A DNA stretch of 64,000 nucleotides from Sphingomonadales bacterium (GTDB lineage: Bacteria > Pseudomonadota > Alphaproteobacteria > Sphingomonadales > Sphingomonadaceae): positions 1 to 64,000 of the forward strand of contig JANXVZ010000026.1 in NCBI GenBank assembly GCA_025351405.1. Reading direction: 5' to 3'. The notes beneath the pieces were generated by a model, which worked only from the letters and a program-made list of their open reading frames with translations, ran no database searches and was not told the DNA's origin. Below, piece by piece: positions 50,734 through 60,629 of this stretch (the first letter of the stretch is position 1; the number at the start of each line of letters is the position of its first letter). Both the position numbers and the translations under genes were made by a program.

Positions 50734-53130
50734 TCAGCCGCGCAGCACCGCGCCGAGTTTGGCCGCGGCCGCCACCACCCGTGCCGATACCGCTTCGATA
50801 TCGGCGTCGGTCAGTGTGCGGTCGGCGGGCTGCAGCGTTACTTCGATGGCAAGGCTGACCTTGCCCGCGCCAATCGCCGGCCCCGTGAAGCGATCGAACA
50901 GCCGCACCCCGGTGATCAGTGTCTTGTCGGCCAGCGTCGCGGCGCGCACCAGCGCCTCGGCGGCGAGGCTGTCGTCGGCCACGAAAGCGAAATCGCGGGT
51001 CACCGCCTGCAAGGCCGGGGGTGCATAGGCCCCGCGCGCCTTGCGGCCGCGCGGCGGCGGCAACGCATCCAGGTACAGCTCCACCGCGGCGACATTGCCC
51101 TTCAGGTCGAACGCCGCGAGTGTCGCCGGGTGGACCATGCCGAAATCGGCAAGCGCCACTTTGCCGAGAACCAGCCGCCCGCTGCGGCCAGGGTGCCACC
51201 AGGCAGCGACAGGCGGCGCCACCGTCAACCGGTCCACCGGCGCCCCGGCAGCGGCCAGCGCGGCGAGGGCCTCGGCCTTGGCATCATAGGCGTCGAACCC
51301 GGCGGCCGGGCCGTTTCGCCAGTCGCGGTCGCGGGCATTGCCGGCGAGGAGCAGCGCCGCGGTCGGGTGCTCGCCGTCGGCAAGGTAGCGCTGGCCGATC
51401 TCGAAAAGCCGCACATGGGGTTGGCCGCGGTCGGCGTTGCGGCTGGCGGCCGCCAGCAGCCCCGGCAGCAGGGATGGCCGCATCGCTGCCATGTCGGTCG
51501 AAATGGGGTTTTCCAGCGTCCATGCCGCGCCGCCGAACTGTTCGGCCTGCGCCGGCGGCAGGAAGCTCCAGCTGATCGCTTCATCGGCACCGCGTGCCGC
51601 CAGCGCCCGGCGCAGCCGCCGTTCCAGCTTCTGCGCCGGGGTGGCGGTCGGGCGGGCGACGCCATCAGCGCGCGGCAGCGGCGTCGCGGTGACACGATCG
51701 AGGCCGTGGATGCGGATGACCTCCTCGACGAGATCCGCCTCGCCGTCCCAGGTTTCAGTCGCGTTGGCGACGCCGACATCGCGGCGCCATGTCGGCACCA
51801 TTACCTGCCAGGGATCGCCGCGCGTCACGCCAAAGCCGAGGCGCGTCAGGATGGCTTCCTGTTCGTCGTCGGCGACCGCCAGCCCGGCAAGGCCCGCGAC
51901 CCGCGCCGGGCGATATTGCACCACCTTCGACGCCACCGGCACGACTCCGGCGACAACGACGTCCGATGCTTCGCCGCCGCACAGGTCGAGGATCATCTGC
52001 GTCGCCAGTTCCAGCCCCGGCGCAACAAAGCCCGGATCGACGCCGCGCTCGAAACGGGCGCGGGCATCGGAATTGAGGCCCAGCGCGCGCCCCGTCGCGC
52101 CGATGCGTTCCGGCGTGAAATAGGCGCATTCGATCAGCACATCGGTCGTCGCCTCGGACGCGCCCGAGACCATGCCGCCCATGATGCCGGCAATGTCATT
52201 GACGTGGCGGTCGTCGGCGATGACCGTCATCCCGGCGGCCAGCGTATAGGTCTTGCCGTTGAGAGCCTCGACGCTTTCGCCGTCGCGCGCCCGCCGCGCC
52301 ACCAGCGGGCCTGACAGCTTTGCCACATCATAGACGTGCAACGGCCGGACATGCGCAAAGCTGATGTAGTTGGTAATATCGACCAGCGCCGAAATAGGCC
52401 GCAGCCCGATGGCGCGCAGCCGCGCCTGCATCCAGGCGGGTGACGGACCGTTGCGCACGCCGCGCACGACTCTGCCGAGGAAGGCAGGGCAGCCGTCGGG
52501 ATCGTCGGTGCGGATTTCGACGGAGCACGGGAACTTGCCGGGCACCGCGACGATGGCCGGGTCCTTGAGCGTGCCGATCCCGAGCGCCGCCAGGTCACGG
52601 GCGATGCCGTGGACGCCCATGCAATCCTGGCGGTTCGGCGTGATGGCAACGTCGAACACCGGGTCGCCGAGCCTGGCCCAATCGGCGTAGCGCGCGCCGA
52701 CAGGGGCATCGTCGGGCAGTTCGATGATGCCGTCATGCTCCTCGGACAATTGCAGTTCGCGCATCGAGCACATCATGCCGCGCGATTCGACGCCGCGGAT
52801 GGCGGCGACCTTCAGCGTCATGTCGCTGCCCGGCACATAGGTCCCCGGTGCGCCGAACACGCCGGTCATCCCGGCGCGGGCATTGGGGGCGCCGCAAACG
52901 ACCTGCACCGGGGTGCCGTCGCCGACATCGACGCTGAGCACCTGCAATTTGTCGGCCTGGGGGTGGCGCTCGGCGGTCAGCACGCGGGCAATGGTGAACG
53001 GCGCCAGCGCGGCGGTGGGATCATCGATCGATTCGACCTCGAGGCCCAATGTCGTCAGCGCGGCGCCGATCGCTTCGACCCCGGCGTCGGTGTCGAGATG
53101 ATCCTTCAGCCAACCAAGGGTGAACTTCAT
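50734..53130 (-). CDS. pheT: Phenylalanine--tRNA ligase beta subunit
   Basis: A 798-residue beta subunit of the heterotetrameric Phe-tRNA synthetase. It starts [16 protein letters not shown], then a tRNA-binding OB domain ([20 protein letters not shown]), the B3/B4 editing domain, B5 ([20 protein letters not shown] near it) and a C-terminal anticodon-binding FDX domain ([20 protein letters not shown]). The length is normal. The ATG at 53130 overlaps the pheS stop by 4 bases, so the subunits are made in equal amounts. Confidence 0.98.
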   Translation of the reverse strand: MKFTLGWLKDHLDTDAGVEAIGAALTTLGLEVESIDDPTAALAPFTIARVLTAERHPQADKLQVLSVDVGDGTPVQVVCGAPNARAGMTGVFGAPGTYVPGSDMTLKVAAIRGVESRGMMCSMRELQLSEEHDGIIELPDDAPVGARYADWARLGDPVFDVAITPNRQDCMGVHGIARDLAALGIGTLKDPAIVAVPGKFPCSVEIRTDDPDGCPAFLGRVVRGVRNGPSPAWMQARLRAIGLRPISALVDITNYISFAHVRPLHVYDVAKLSGPLVARRARDGESVEALNGKTYTLAAGMTVIADDRHVNDIAGIMGGMVSGASEATTDVLIECAYFTPERIGATGRALGLNSDARARFERGVDPGFVAPGLELATQMILDLCGGEASDVVVAGVVPVASKVVQYRPARVAGLAGLAVADDEQEAILTRLGFGVTRGDPWQVMVPTWRRDVGVANATETWDGEADLVEEVIRIHGLDRVTATPLPRADGVARPTATPAQKLERRLRRALAARGADEAISWSFLPPAQAEQFGGAAWTLENPISTDMAAMRPSLLPGLLAAASRNADRGQPHVRLFEIGQRYLADGEHPTAALLLAGNARDRDWRNGPAAGFDAYDAKAEALAALAAAGAPVDRLTVAPPVAAWWHPGRSGRLVLGKVALADFGMVHPATLAAFDLKGNVAAVELYLDALPPPRGRKARGAYAPPALQAVTRDFAFVADDSLAAEALVRAATLADKTLITGVRLFDRFTGPAIGAGKVSLAIEVTLQPADRTLTDADIEAVSARVVAAAAKLGAVLRG

Positions 53131-54218
53131 GCGCCGAGCCCCCCGCTGACGCCGCCGGACAGCGTCGGCACGTCGAAGGCCGAGAAGCCATGGTGTTTCA
53201 GCCACCGCAGGTCGGCGTCGAAAAAGGCGCGCAGATCGGTCATCCCATATTTGAGCATCGCCAGCCGATCGACCCCGGTGCCGAAGGCAAAGCCCTGGTA
53301 TTCCTCCGGGTCGAGGCCACAGGCGGCGATGACGCGCGGATGCACCATGCCGCTACCGAGGACTTCGAGCCAGCGGTCGACCTCGCCGGCGCCGGCGGGG
53401 CGGTTGGTCTGCGATGAATAGCCGACATCGACTTCAACGGAGGGCTCGGTGAAGGGAAAGTAGCTCGGGCGAAAGCGCAGCGCGACGTCATCGACTTCGA
53501 AGAACGCCTTGATGAAGGTTTCGAGCGTCCAGCGCAGCTGCGCCAGCGTTGTTCCCCGATCGATGACGAGGCCCTCGATCTGGTGGAACATCGGCGTGTG
53601 GGTGGCGTCGCTGTCCGAGCGATAGACGCGGCCCGGCGCGATGATGCGGATCGGCGGCGCCTGCGTCATCATCGTGCGGATCTGCACCGGCGAAGTATGG
53701 GTGCGCAGCAGCATGCGCTTTTCGTCCCCGGGTTGCTGCGGGAAATAGAAGGTGTCGTGCATCGCCCGCGCCGGATGGCTCTCGGGGATGTTGAGCGCGC
53801 TGAAATTGTGCCAGTCGTCCTCGATTTCGGGGCCGGTGGCGACGCTGAAGCCCATGTCGGCGAAGATTTCCGCCAGCTCGTCCATGACCTGTGACACCGG
53901 GTGGATGGTGCCGGTGCGCGGCGCAGCGACGGGGAGCGTCATGTCCTGGCGCTCGGCGGCGAGGCGCGCGTTCAACGCGGCGGCTTCGAGCTCGGCCTTG
54001 CGCGCGGCGAGAGCGGCGGCAACGGCTTCACGCAGGCCGTTGAGTTTGGGTCCCTCCGTCTGGCGCTGCTCGGGGGTCATGCCGCCAAGGGTCTTCAACA
54101 ACGCGGTGACGCTGCCGGATTTGCCCATGGCGGCAACGCGCACGGCCTCCAGCGCTTCGGGGCTGGCGGCGGCGGCGATCTGGCCGAGGATTTCGGGCTG
54201 GAGGGTGTCGGTATGCAT
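53127..54218 (-). CDS. pheS: Phenylalanine--tRNA ligase alpha subunit
   Basis: A 363-residue catalytic subunit. It has the N-terminal coiled-coil that contacts tRNA ([20 protein letters not shown]), and class II motifs: motif 2 in [26 protein letters not shown], and motif 3 in [17 protein letters not shown]. The ATG at 54218 matches the family start; in-frame codons upstream do not. pheT follows directly. It is separated from rplT by a terminator, so it should have its own promoter in 54219-54314. Confidence 0.98.
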   Translation of the reverse strand: MHTDTLQPEILGQIAAAASPEALEAVRVAAMGKSGSVTALLKTLGGMTPEQRQTEGPKLNGLREAVAAALAARKAELEAAALNARLAAERQDMTLPVAAPRTGTIHPVSQVMDELAEIFADMGFSVATGPEIEDDWHNFSALNIPESHPARAMHDTFYFPQQPGDEKRMLLRTHTSPVQIRTMMTQAPPIRIIAPGRVYRSDSDATHTPMFHQIEGLVIDRGTTLAQLRWTLETFIKAFFEVDDVALRFRPSYFPFTEPSVEVDVGYSSQTNRPAGAGEVDRWLEVLGSGMVHPRVIAACGLDPEEYQGFAFGTGVDRLAMLKYGMTDLRAFFDADLRWLKHHGFSAFDVPTLSGGVSGGLGA

Positions 54219-54314
54219 CGGCGGGGGTCTAGCGGGGTGGTCGCCGAAACGGAAGGGGCTCGCTGCGCACAGGTCGGAGGCAGCGGGCGGCGCGCCTGCC
54301 ATGTGTCACAAACG

Positions 54315-54348
54315 AAAAAAGGACGCGGAGGTCACCCTCCACGCCCTT
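54315..54348 (-). terminator. Rho-independent terminator after rplT
   Basis: On the minus strand GGGCGTGGAGG, loop GTGA, CCTCCGCGTCC forms a stem with one mismatch, followed by TTTTTT. It lies just after rplT and before pheS. Confidence 0.85.
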
Positions 54349-54370
54349 CGATCGATCATTGGCGGCCCGC

Positions 54371-54748
54371 TTACGCGGCAACCGCCGGCTTGGCATCGAG
54401 CGCGGCCTGGGCCTGCGCGATGATGGCCTTGAACACGTCCGGCTCGTGCATGGCGATATCCGCCATGACCTTCCGGTCGAGTTCGATGCCGGCCAGTTTC
54501 ACGCCATGCATGAAGACGCCATAGGTCAGGCCCATTTCACGCACGGCGGCGTTGATGCGCTGGATCCAGATGGCGCGGAACGACCGCTTTTTGACCTTGC
54601 GGTCGCGATAAGCGTACTGCCCGGCCTTCTCGACCGCCTGCTTGGCGATGCGGATGGTGTTCTTGCGACGGCCATAATAGCCCTTCGCCTGATCGAGGAT
54701 TCGCTTGTGACGAGCGTGAGTCGTCGTACCACGTTTGACGCGTGCCAT
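54371..54748 (-). CDS. rplT: 50S ribosomal protein L20
   Basis: A 125-residue ribosomal protein L20, an early assembly protein of the large subunit that binds 23S rRNA. It begins [18 protein letters not shown] with the basic N-terminal extension, and [40 protein letters not shown] are standard. It lies 12 bases after rpmI and is followed by a terminator. infC, which usually precedes rpmI in other bacteria, is absent here. Confidence 0.99.
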   Translation of the reverse strand: MARVKRGTTTHARHKRILDQAKGYYGRRKNTIRIAKQAVEKAGQYAYRDRKVKKRSFRAIWIQRINAAVREMGLTYGVFMHGVKLAGIELDRKVMADIAMHEPDVFKAIIAQAQAALDAKPAVAA

Positions 54749-54760
54749 TTACCGGCCTCC

Positions 54761-54964
54761 TTACTTCAGGCCGTACGGGGCCCAGAGCTTGATCGTCGGC
54801 GTATCGGCCGATGACAGCACTGAAGTCCCGCGATTCTGGCGGATATACTTGGCATTGTGGCTGATCAGACGGTGACGCTTTCCAGCGACACCATGCTTGA
54901 CCTTGCCGGACGCGGTGATCTTGAAGCGCTTCTTCACACCGCTCTTGGTCTTGAGCTTGGGCAT
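54761..54964 (-). CDS. rpmI: 50S ribosomal protein L35
   Basis: A 67-residue ribosomal protein L35 beginning MPKLKTKSGVKKRFKITASG and continuing with GKRHRLISHNAKYIRQNRGT. The ATG at 54964 is the family start, preceded by CAGGAG. It is the first gene of the rpmI-rplT pair and is divergent from an asmA-like gene. Confidence 0.99.
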   Translation of the reverse strand: MPKLKTKSGVKKRFKITASGKVKHGVAGKRHRLISHNAKYIRQNRGTSVLSSADTPTIKLWAPYGLK

Positions 54965-55116
54965 TTTGGTCTCCTGTGGACGCATCGTGAAACCGCCACG
55001 GCAGCCCATTCAGCCGGGCAGTTCGGTCATGCGAAGCGCGGGGCTATAGCGATGGGTGCAGCATAACGCAACCGGCATGACCGGAACGCTTCAGGCCAGC
55101 GGGGGGTTAAACCCGC

Positions 55117-57138
55117 ATGGAAATGTCCCCGACGATTGCAGAACCGCGTCCGCGCCCCAGGATCGGGCTGCGGGTCGTGCAGGGGCTGGTGCTGCTGCTC
55201 GTTATCCTCGTCGGCGTTTATGTCTGGCAATATGTCACGCGCGGACGGGTGTTCAAGGCGACCTTCGAGCGTATCGCTTCGGAGAAGATCGGGCGGCCGG
55301 TGCGGGTCGCCGGGGATTTCCAGCTTTATCTCGATCCCGATCTTCGCTTCCACGCGGAAGGCCTGACCCTTGCCAATCCCGGCTGGGCCAAAAATCCGCA
55401 ACTGTTCGCCGCGCGCCGCATCGATCTCGACATGCCCGTATGGAAGCTGTTGTTCGGCGACCAGATCGTCAACAATCTTGTCATCGATGGCGGACGCATC
55501 GGCCTTGAGCGTGCTGCCGATGGCCGCACCACCTGGACCTTTCCGGGACCATCGGAATTCAGGCTGCCCGTCATCGACCGTGCCAGCATCAGCGACACAC
55601 AGTTGCAGTTCATCGATGCGGTGAAGCGCGCCAACGTCGTGCTGACCTTTGGCGACATTGCCGGTGTCTCCAACGGCGCCGGGCAGAAGGTGGCGGGTCC
55701 CTTGACCTTTACCGGCAAGGGTACCGCTTATGGTGCAGCGTTCACGCTGGGCGGCAGCCTGACGACGCCGAACGAAGCGGCCGCCGGCGGCAAGCTGGGC
55801 CTTGTCCTGCACGCCAGGGCGGCAGAAACCTGGATCGACATGGCCGGCACCTTGCCCGGCGCGACGCGTTTTGATGGCGCCGACCTCAGGGTGACCGTGT
55901 CAGGCGGCAACCTCGCAACGCCCGGCAAGTTGTTCGGCATCGTGCTGCCGGCGACGCGGCCGTATAAACTCGCAGCGAACCTGACCAAGGACGGCCACCA
56001 GTACCGCTTCACCCATATCGGCGGCTATTTCGGCGATTCGGACCTTGCCGGGCATCTGACCGTCACCTCGGCGACAACCAGCAAGGATCGCCTCAAGATC
56101 GACGGCGTATTGTCGAGCAAGGTGCTCGACAGCCTCGATGTCGGGCCGTTGGTCGGCTATTCGCCCGAGAAGCTCGACGCCGAGGGCGGCGCCGGCACCA
56201 TCGTCAAGATCAACGGCCACCCGCAGATCCTGCCGGACGCGCCGCTGGCGAGCGAAGAACTGAAGACCTTCGACGCCCGCATCGACTATACAGCGGCGAC
56301 AGTGCGTACCGGCACGGTGCCGATTTCGGCGCTCAAGCTGGGGCTGACGCTCGACCATGCCCGGCTCAGCCTCAAGCCGCTGGCCTTCGATCTTGCCGGC
56401 GGGCGCCTTAGCAGCGAAATCACCATCAACGCGGCCACGACGCCGGTCGCGACCGACTATGACATAAGGCTGAGCCAGGTGCCGCTGAAGCGCCTGCTGA
56501 CCTCGTTCAACCTCGATGATGCCGGCGCGACCGCGTCGATGCGGGGGCGCGCCCAGTTGAAGGGCCATGGCGATACCGTCCACAAGTCATTGGCATCGTC
56601 GTCGGGGCGCATCGTCCTGGTGTTCCCGGCCGGCACGCTGTGGGTGCGCAACATCGAACTGGCCAAGCTCGACATCCAGAACTTCATCACGGCGTTTCTG
56701 GGCAAGCGACTGAAGAAGCCGACCGAAATTCGTTGCGGTATTGTCGCCTTCACCGTCACCGGCGGCAAGGCGGTCGCCGATCCGATCCTGTTCGACACCA
56801 CCCGCGCCAATTATCGCGGCTCGGGCAGTTTCGATTTTGCCGACGAATCGCTGAAGATGTCGGTGGAAGGCAAATCCAAGGAGTTCAGCCTGTTCTCCGG
56901 CCAGTCCCCGATCGGCATCAATGGCTGGTTCGCAGCGCCGGCAATCAACCCGATATCGGGCGAACTGGTGGCCCGCGGCGGCGCTGCCGTGGCGCTGGGC
57001 GTCGTCGCGACCCCGCTTGCAGCGGTGCTGGCGTTCGTCGATTTCGGCGGCGAAAAGAACACCGATTGCGGGCCGATCCTGGCGGCACGGCGCGACACGG
57101 CGGAAAGTCGGGCGAAGAACGCGGTGGCGAAACAATAG
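55117..57138 (+). CDS. AsmA family protein
   Basis: A 673-residue AsmA-like protein. It has one N-terminal membrane segment (VVQGLVLLLVILVGVYVWQYV) and a long periplasmic part built of beta-strand repeats. The AsmA start block is clear (GRPVRVAGDFQLYLDPDLRF, EGLTLANPGW), and the C-terminal AsmA_2 region includes SSSGRIVLVFPAGTLWVRNI and LFDTTRANYRGSGSFDFADE. Such proteins are now viewed as bridges that carry phospholipids to the outer membrane. ATG at 55117 or 55123 are both possible. It ends 7 bases before the convergent YqgE gene's stop. Confidence 0.92.
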   Translation: MEMSPTIAEPRPRPRIGLRVVQGLVLLLVILVGVYVWQYVTRGRVFKATFERIASEKIGRPVRVAGDFQLYLDPDLRFHAEGLTLANPGWAKNPQLFAARRIDLDMPVWKLLFGDQIVNNLVIDGGRIGLERAADGRTTWTFPGPSEFRLPVIDRASISDTQLQFIDAVKRANVVLTFGDIAGVSNGAGQKVAGPLTFTGKGTAYGAAFTLGGSLTTPNEAAAGGKLGLVLHARAAETWIDMAGTLPGATRFDGADLRVTVSGGNLATPGKLFGIVLPATRPYKLAANLTKDGHQYRFTHIGGYFGDSDLAGHLTVTSATTSKDRLKIDGVLSSKVLDSLDVGPLVGYSPEKLDAEGGAGTIVKINGHPQILPDAPLASEELKTFDARIDYTAATVRTGTVPISALKLGLTLDHARLSLKPLAFDLAGGRLSSEITINAATTPVATDYDIRLSQVPLKRLLTSFNLDDAGATASMRGRAQLKGHGDTVHKSLASSSGRIVLVFPAGTLWVRNIELAKLDIQNFITAFLGKRLKKPTEIRCGIVAFTVTGGKAVADPILFDTTRANYRGSGSFDFADESLKMSVEGKSKEFSLFSGQSPIGINGWFAAPAINPISGELVARGGAAVALGVVATPLAAVLAFVDFGGEKNTDCGPILAARRDTAESRAKNAVAKQ

Positions 57139-57144
57139 GGCCGG

Positions 57145-57720
57145 CTAGGCTCGCCCGACGTCGGCGCTCAGCCGCCCGACGTTGATGCCCAGCCGACCGA
57201 ACGCCTCCGGCCAGCGCTGGTCGATGGCGGTATCGAAAACCAGGGCGCTGTCGCCCGGGGCGCTTTGCCAGCCATGCCGGGTCATCTCGCTGTCGAGTTG
57301 CCCCGGTGCCCATCCGGTATAGCCGAGCGCCGCCAGCCAGCGCTGCGGCCCCTTGCCGGCGGCAATGTCCTTGAGGACGTCCAATGTCGACGTCAGCGCC
57401 CATTGCACCCCGGTGGCACCCGCCACGGAAATCGTGCCCTGGCCTTCATAATCGCTGCTGTGCAGGACAAATCCGCGCGAGGGCTCGACCGGGCCGCCGA
57501 ACATCACCGGGGCATCCAGCGGCGTCACACCGGGGTCGATCTCGAGCTGTTCCATCAACTCGCGCACCATCAGCCCGCCATGCAGGCTGTTGGTGACGAT
57601 GCCCAGCGCACCTTCGTCGTCGTGCAGGCACATGGCGATGACGCTGCGCTCAAAGCGCGGGTCGCCGATGCCGGGCATGGACAGCAGCAGCTGGCCGGAA
57701 AGGAACCGAGGGTCGCCCAT
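57145..57720 (-). CDS. YqgE/AlgH family protein
   Basis: A 191-residue UPF0301 protein of uncertain function, cytoplasmic. It begins GDPRFLSGQLLLSMPGIGDP and has RSVIAMCLHDDEGALGIVTN, PVMFGGPVEPSRGFVLHS and GYTGWAPGQLDSEM, all conserved in the family. The ATG at 57720 matches the family start; the 36 codons upstream do not. A peroxiredoxin gene starts divergently at 57915. Confidence 0.95.
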   Translation of the reverse strand: MGDPRFLSGQLLLSMPGIGDPRFERSVIAMCLHDDEGALGIVTNSLHGGLMVRELMEQLEIDPGVTPLDAPVMFGGPVEPSRGFVLHSSDYEGQGTISVAGATGVQWALTSTLDVLKDIAAGKGPQRWLAALGYTGWAPGQLDSEMTRHGWQSAPGDSALVFDTAIDQRWPEAFGRLGINVGRLSADVGRA

Positions 57721-57914
57721 GAAGTCTTTCTGTTGGCAACACAGCCCCGCGCCTCTGCCCGGCCGGCCACAGGAGTATCCCTGGAGGGTGGCTGGACGGC
57801 GGCGCGGGCTGGCGTCGCCCATACGCAAGTCGTCGCAGATATAGGCGGGTGCTGGACGCTGGCAAAGGGGGCGGCTATCGGTCGCGCAATTCTTCCTCAG
57901 TACGGAGCAGTTTC

Positions 57915-58400
57915 ATGACGATCAAGGTTGGCGATGCCATTCCCGCAGCAACCCTCACCAAGGTCACTGCCGATGGCATGGTGCCGGTTTCGACGGCGGA
58001 TTTCTTCGGGGGGCGCACAATTGCGTTGTTTTCGGTGCCCGGCGCCTTCACGCCGACCTGCTCGGCAAAGCACCTGCCCGGCTTCATCGGCAACGCCGAC
58101 GCCTTCCGCGGCCATGGCGTCGATGAAATCGCCTGCCTGTCGGTCAATGATGCCTTTGTCATGGGCGCCTGGGCCAAGTCGGCCGATGCCGGCGACAAGG
58201 TGACGATGCTCGCGGATGGCAGTGCGGAATTCACCACCGCGCTCGGTCTGACCATGGATGCCAGCAAATATGGCATGGGCATCCGCGGCCAGCGTTTTTC
58301 GATGCTGGTCAAGGATGGCGTCGTCACCCAGCTCAACGTCGAGGAACCGGGCGCGTTCGCCGTATCGTCGGCCGAACACATGATGAGCCAGTTGGGCTGA
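57915..58400 (+). CDS. Peroxiredoxin, Prx5 type
   Basis: A 161-residue atypical 2-Cys/1-Cys peroxiredoxin of the Prx5 group, which reduces hydrogen peroxide and alkyl hydroperoxides. The peroxidatic Cys49 lies in SVPGAFTPTCSAKHLPGF, with Pro42, Thr46 and an Arg (GIRGQRFSMLVKDG) completing the active site. The start ATG at 57915 is 13 bases after a GGAGCAG. It is followed 24 bases later by an IorB-like gene on the same strand. Confidence 0.95.
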   Translation: MTIKVGDAIPAATLTKVTADGMVPVSTADFFGGRTIALFSVPGAFTPTCSAKHLPGFIGNADAFRGHGVDEIACLSVNDAFVMGAWAKSADAGDKVTMLADGSAEFTTALGLTMDASKYGMGIRGQRFSMLVKDGVVTQLNVEEPGAFAVSSAEHMMSQLG

Positions 58401-58424
58401 CCGGGAGGAGCTGGGGCGCCAGGC

Positions 58425-60629
58425 GTGAAGATCAATCGGCGCACCCTGCTGGTCACGGCAGGCGCCGGTGCCGGCCTGGCGATCGGCTGGGCCGCCTGGC
58501 CGCGTCGCCGTGCCCTCAACTGGGCCCCGGAGCATGGCGAATCGGTCATCAATGCCTATGTCAAAATCGGCGTGGACGGCCGGGTCGTCGTCGCGGTGCC
58601 ACAGGCTGAAATGGGGCAGGGCATCTGGTCGGGACTGGCGCAGATCGTCGCCGATGAACTGGGGGCGGACTGGCAGGCTGTCGGCGTCGAGCCGTCGCCG
58701 CTGGGGCCGGACTATGCCAACAAGGGCATGTTGATCGACCAGGTTTCGGCAATGCCGGCGGCGGTGCAGGGGCTGGCGAACTGGGCGGGTGGCCGCGCCG
58801 TGGAATATTTCGATTTCCAGATTACCGGGGGCAGCAACTCGATCCGCGGCTTTGAAGCGCCGCTGCGCGCGGCGGGGGCGACGGCGCGCGAAATGCTGTG
58901 CCGGGCGGCGGCGCGGCGCTGGAGCGTCGACTGGCGCGAATGCGATACCGAAGCCGGCTTTGTCACCCACAAGGCCAACCGCCTCCGCTTTGCCGACGTC
59001 GCGCATGAGGCAACGCTCGTCGACGCGCCGGCAACGCCGATGCTGCGCGCCATCGCGACGACGCCGGAGACGCTCAGGCTCAGCGGCAGGCCGCTGCTGC
59101 GCCTCGATATCCCGGCCAAGATCGATGGCAGCGCTGAATATGGTCTCGATGTCCGGCTGGCGGGGATGATGTATGCTGCGGTCGAGCAAGGCCCGCTGGG
59201 GGCAACCCGTGCCTCCATCGACCGTTCGAAATTGCCGGCCGGGGCCCGGATCGTCGAAGGCCCGGGCTTTACCGCCGTTGTCGCCGACGGCTGGTACGCG
59301 GCCAAGACCGCCTTGGCGGCGATTGTCATTCGCTACACCAACGCGGCAAAACCCGCCGGGCCGTGGCTGGAGGCGGACCTGAAGGCAGCTCTCAATGGCG
59401 AGGGCACCAGCGCCGGCGGCGCGGGCACGCCCAGCCTCGATGGCGGGATCAGCGCCGATTACAGCCTGCCGTTCCTCGCGCACGCGTGCCTCGAACCGAT
59501 GAACGCGACGGCACGGTTCGAAAACGGCAAGTGCGAGGTGTGGGCGCCCACCCAGTCGATGACGCTGGCCAATTGGGGCGTCGCCCGGGCGCTGGGCATC
59601 CCCGAGGCGGATGTGACGATTTTCCCGACCCTGCTCGGCGGCGGCTTTGGCCGCAAGGTTGAGGCGGACGCCGCGATCCAGGCGGCGTTGATTTCGCGCG
59701 CCATCAAGCGCCCGGTGCAGGTAATCTGGAGCCGCGAGGAAGATTTTGCCCATGACATGTGGCGGCCCGCGGTGGCGGCGCGGATGCGCGGCCGGGTGGA
59801 TGGCGGCAAGGTCACCGGCTGGGACGCGCATTTCGCCGTACCCGATGCCGGCGCCGGCTTCATGGCCCGCAACCTGCCGAGGATGGCCGGCAGTCCCAAG
59901 GCCGGGGCAGGCGCCATCGAGGGCGGCGTCGAACTGCCATATGGGTTCGAAGCGTGGCAGGTATCGCACAGCCTGGGCGCGCAGGGTCTTGGCGACTACC
60001 CGGTGCCGCTGGGGTTCTGGCGCTCGGTCGGGCACAGCTTTACCGGCTTCATCGTCGAAAGCTTCATCGACGAGCTCGCCCATTCGGCAGGTGCGGACCC
60101 CGGCGCATTTCGGCTGGCATTGTTGAAGGACAGCCCGCGCCATGCCGCCGTCCTGCGCGCCGCGCTCAAGGTCGGTGGACCGCTGGGACTGGTCGAGCCG
60201 GGTGTGGGGCGCGGCGTCGCACTGGTCGAAAGCTTTGGCAGCATCGTCGCGCAGGTGGCCGAGGTCGTCGTGCGTGACAACGAACCGCTGCGCGTCACCA
60301 GCGTTACCGCGGTGGTGGATTGTGGCCGCGTCATCAACCCCGATACGGTGCGGGCGCAAGTCGCCGGCGGAATCATCTACGGGCTGACCGCCGCCCTGCA
60401 CGGCCGCTCCACTTTCGCCAATGGTGCTGCCGAACAGCGCAATTTCGACACATATCCGCTGCTGTCGATCGCCGATGCACCGGCCATCGAAGTCCTCATA
60501 ATGCCATCCAGCGAAAACCCCGGCGGCATCGGCGAACCCGGCACGCCGCCGATCGCACCCGCTGTCGCCAATGCGCTGTTCGCCGCCACCGGCCGCCGCG
60601 TCCGTGACCTTCCGTTGCTCGGCGCGTGA
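58425..60629 (+). CDS. Orphan IorB-type molybdenum hydroxylase large subunit
   Basis: A 734-residue molybdopterin-binding subunit of the xanthine-oxidase superfamily, closest to isoquinoline 1-oxidoreductase beta subunits and membrane-associated aldehyde dehydrogenases. It has a Tat signal (INRRTLLVTAGAGAGLAIGW), cofactor motifs VPQAEMGQGIWSGLAQIVAD, GGGFGRKVEADAAIQAA and the catalytic Glu704 in GGIGEPGTPPIAPAVANAL. The start is GTG at 58425. The usual [2Fe-2S] partner (IorA) and cytochrome are not adjacent, so its electron acceptor is unknown. Its stop overlaps the hemH start (GTGA). Confidence 0.9.
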   Translation: MKINRRTLLVTAGAGAGLAIGWAAWPRRRALNWAPEHGESVINAYVKIGVDGRVVVAVPQAEMGQGIWSGLAQIVADELGADWQAVGVEPSPLGPDYANKGMLIDQVSAMPAAVQGLANWAGGRAVEYFDFQITGGSNSIRGFEAPLRAAGATAREMLCRAAARRWSVDWRECDTEAGFVTHKANRLRFADVAHEATLVDAPATPMLRAIATTPETLRLSGRPLLRLDIPAKIDGSAEYGLDVRLAGMMYAAVEQGPLGATRASIDRSKLPAGARIVEGPGFTAVVADGWYAAKTALAAIVIRYTNAAKPAGPWLEADLKAALNGEGTSAGGAGTPSLDGGISADYSLPFLAHACLEPMNATARFENGKCEVWAPTQSMTLANWGVARALGIPEADVTIFPTLLGGGFGRKVEADAAIQAALISRAIKRPVQVIWSREEDFAHDMWRPAVAARMRGRVDGGKVTGWDAHFAVPDAGAGFMARNLPRMAGSPKAGAGAIEGGVELPYGFEAWQVSHSLGAQGLGDYPVPLGFWRSVGHSFTGFIVESFIDELAHSAGADPGAFRLALLKDSPRHAAVLRAALKVGGPLGLVEPGVGRGVALVESFGSIVAQVAEVVVRDNEPLRVTSVTAVVDCGRVINPDTVRAQVAGGIIYGLTAALHGRSTFANGAAEQRNFDTYPLLSIADAPAIEVLIMPSSENPGGIGEPGTPPIAPAVANALFAATGRRVRDLPLLGA

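Noticed and set aside
54965-55116. infC or a ribosomal leader before rpmI
   Set aside because: The 152-base gap has no IF3 coding sequence, and I could not support a specific L20 leader structure.
57897-60401. An 834-codon open frame antisense to the peroxiredoxin and IorB-like genes
   Set aside because: It spans two real genes on the opposite strand and is rich in Arg/Gly/His without domains.
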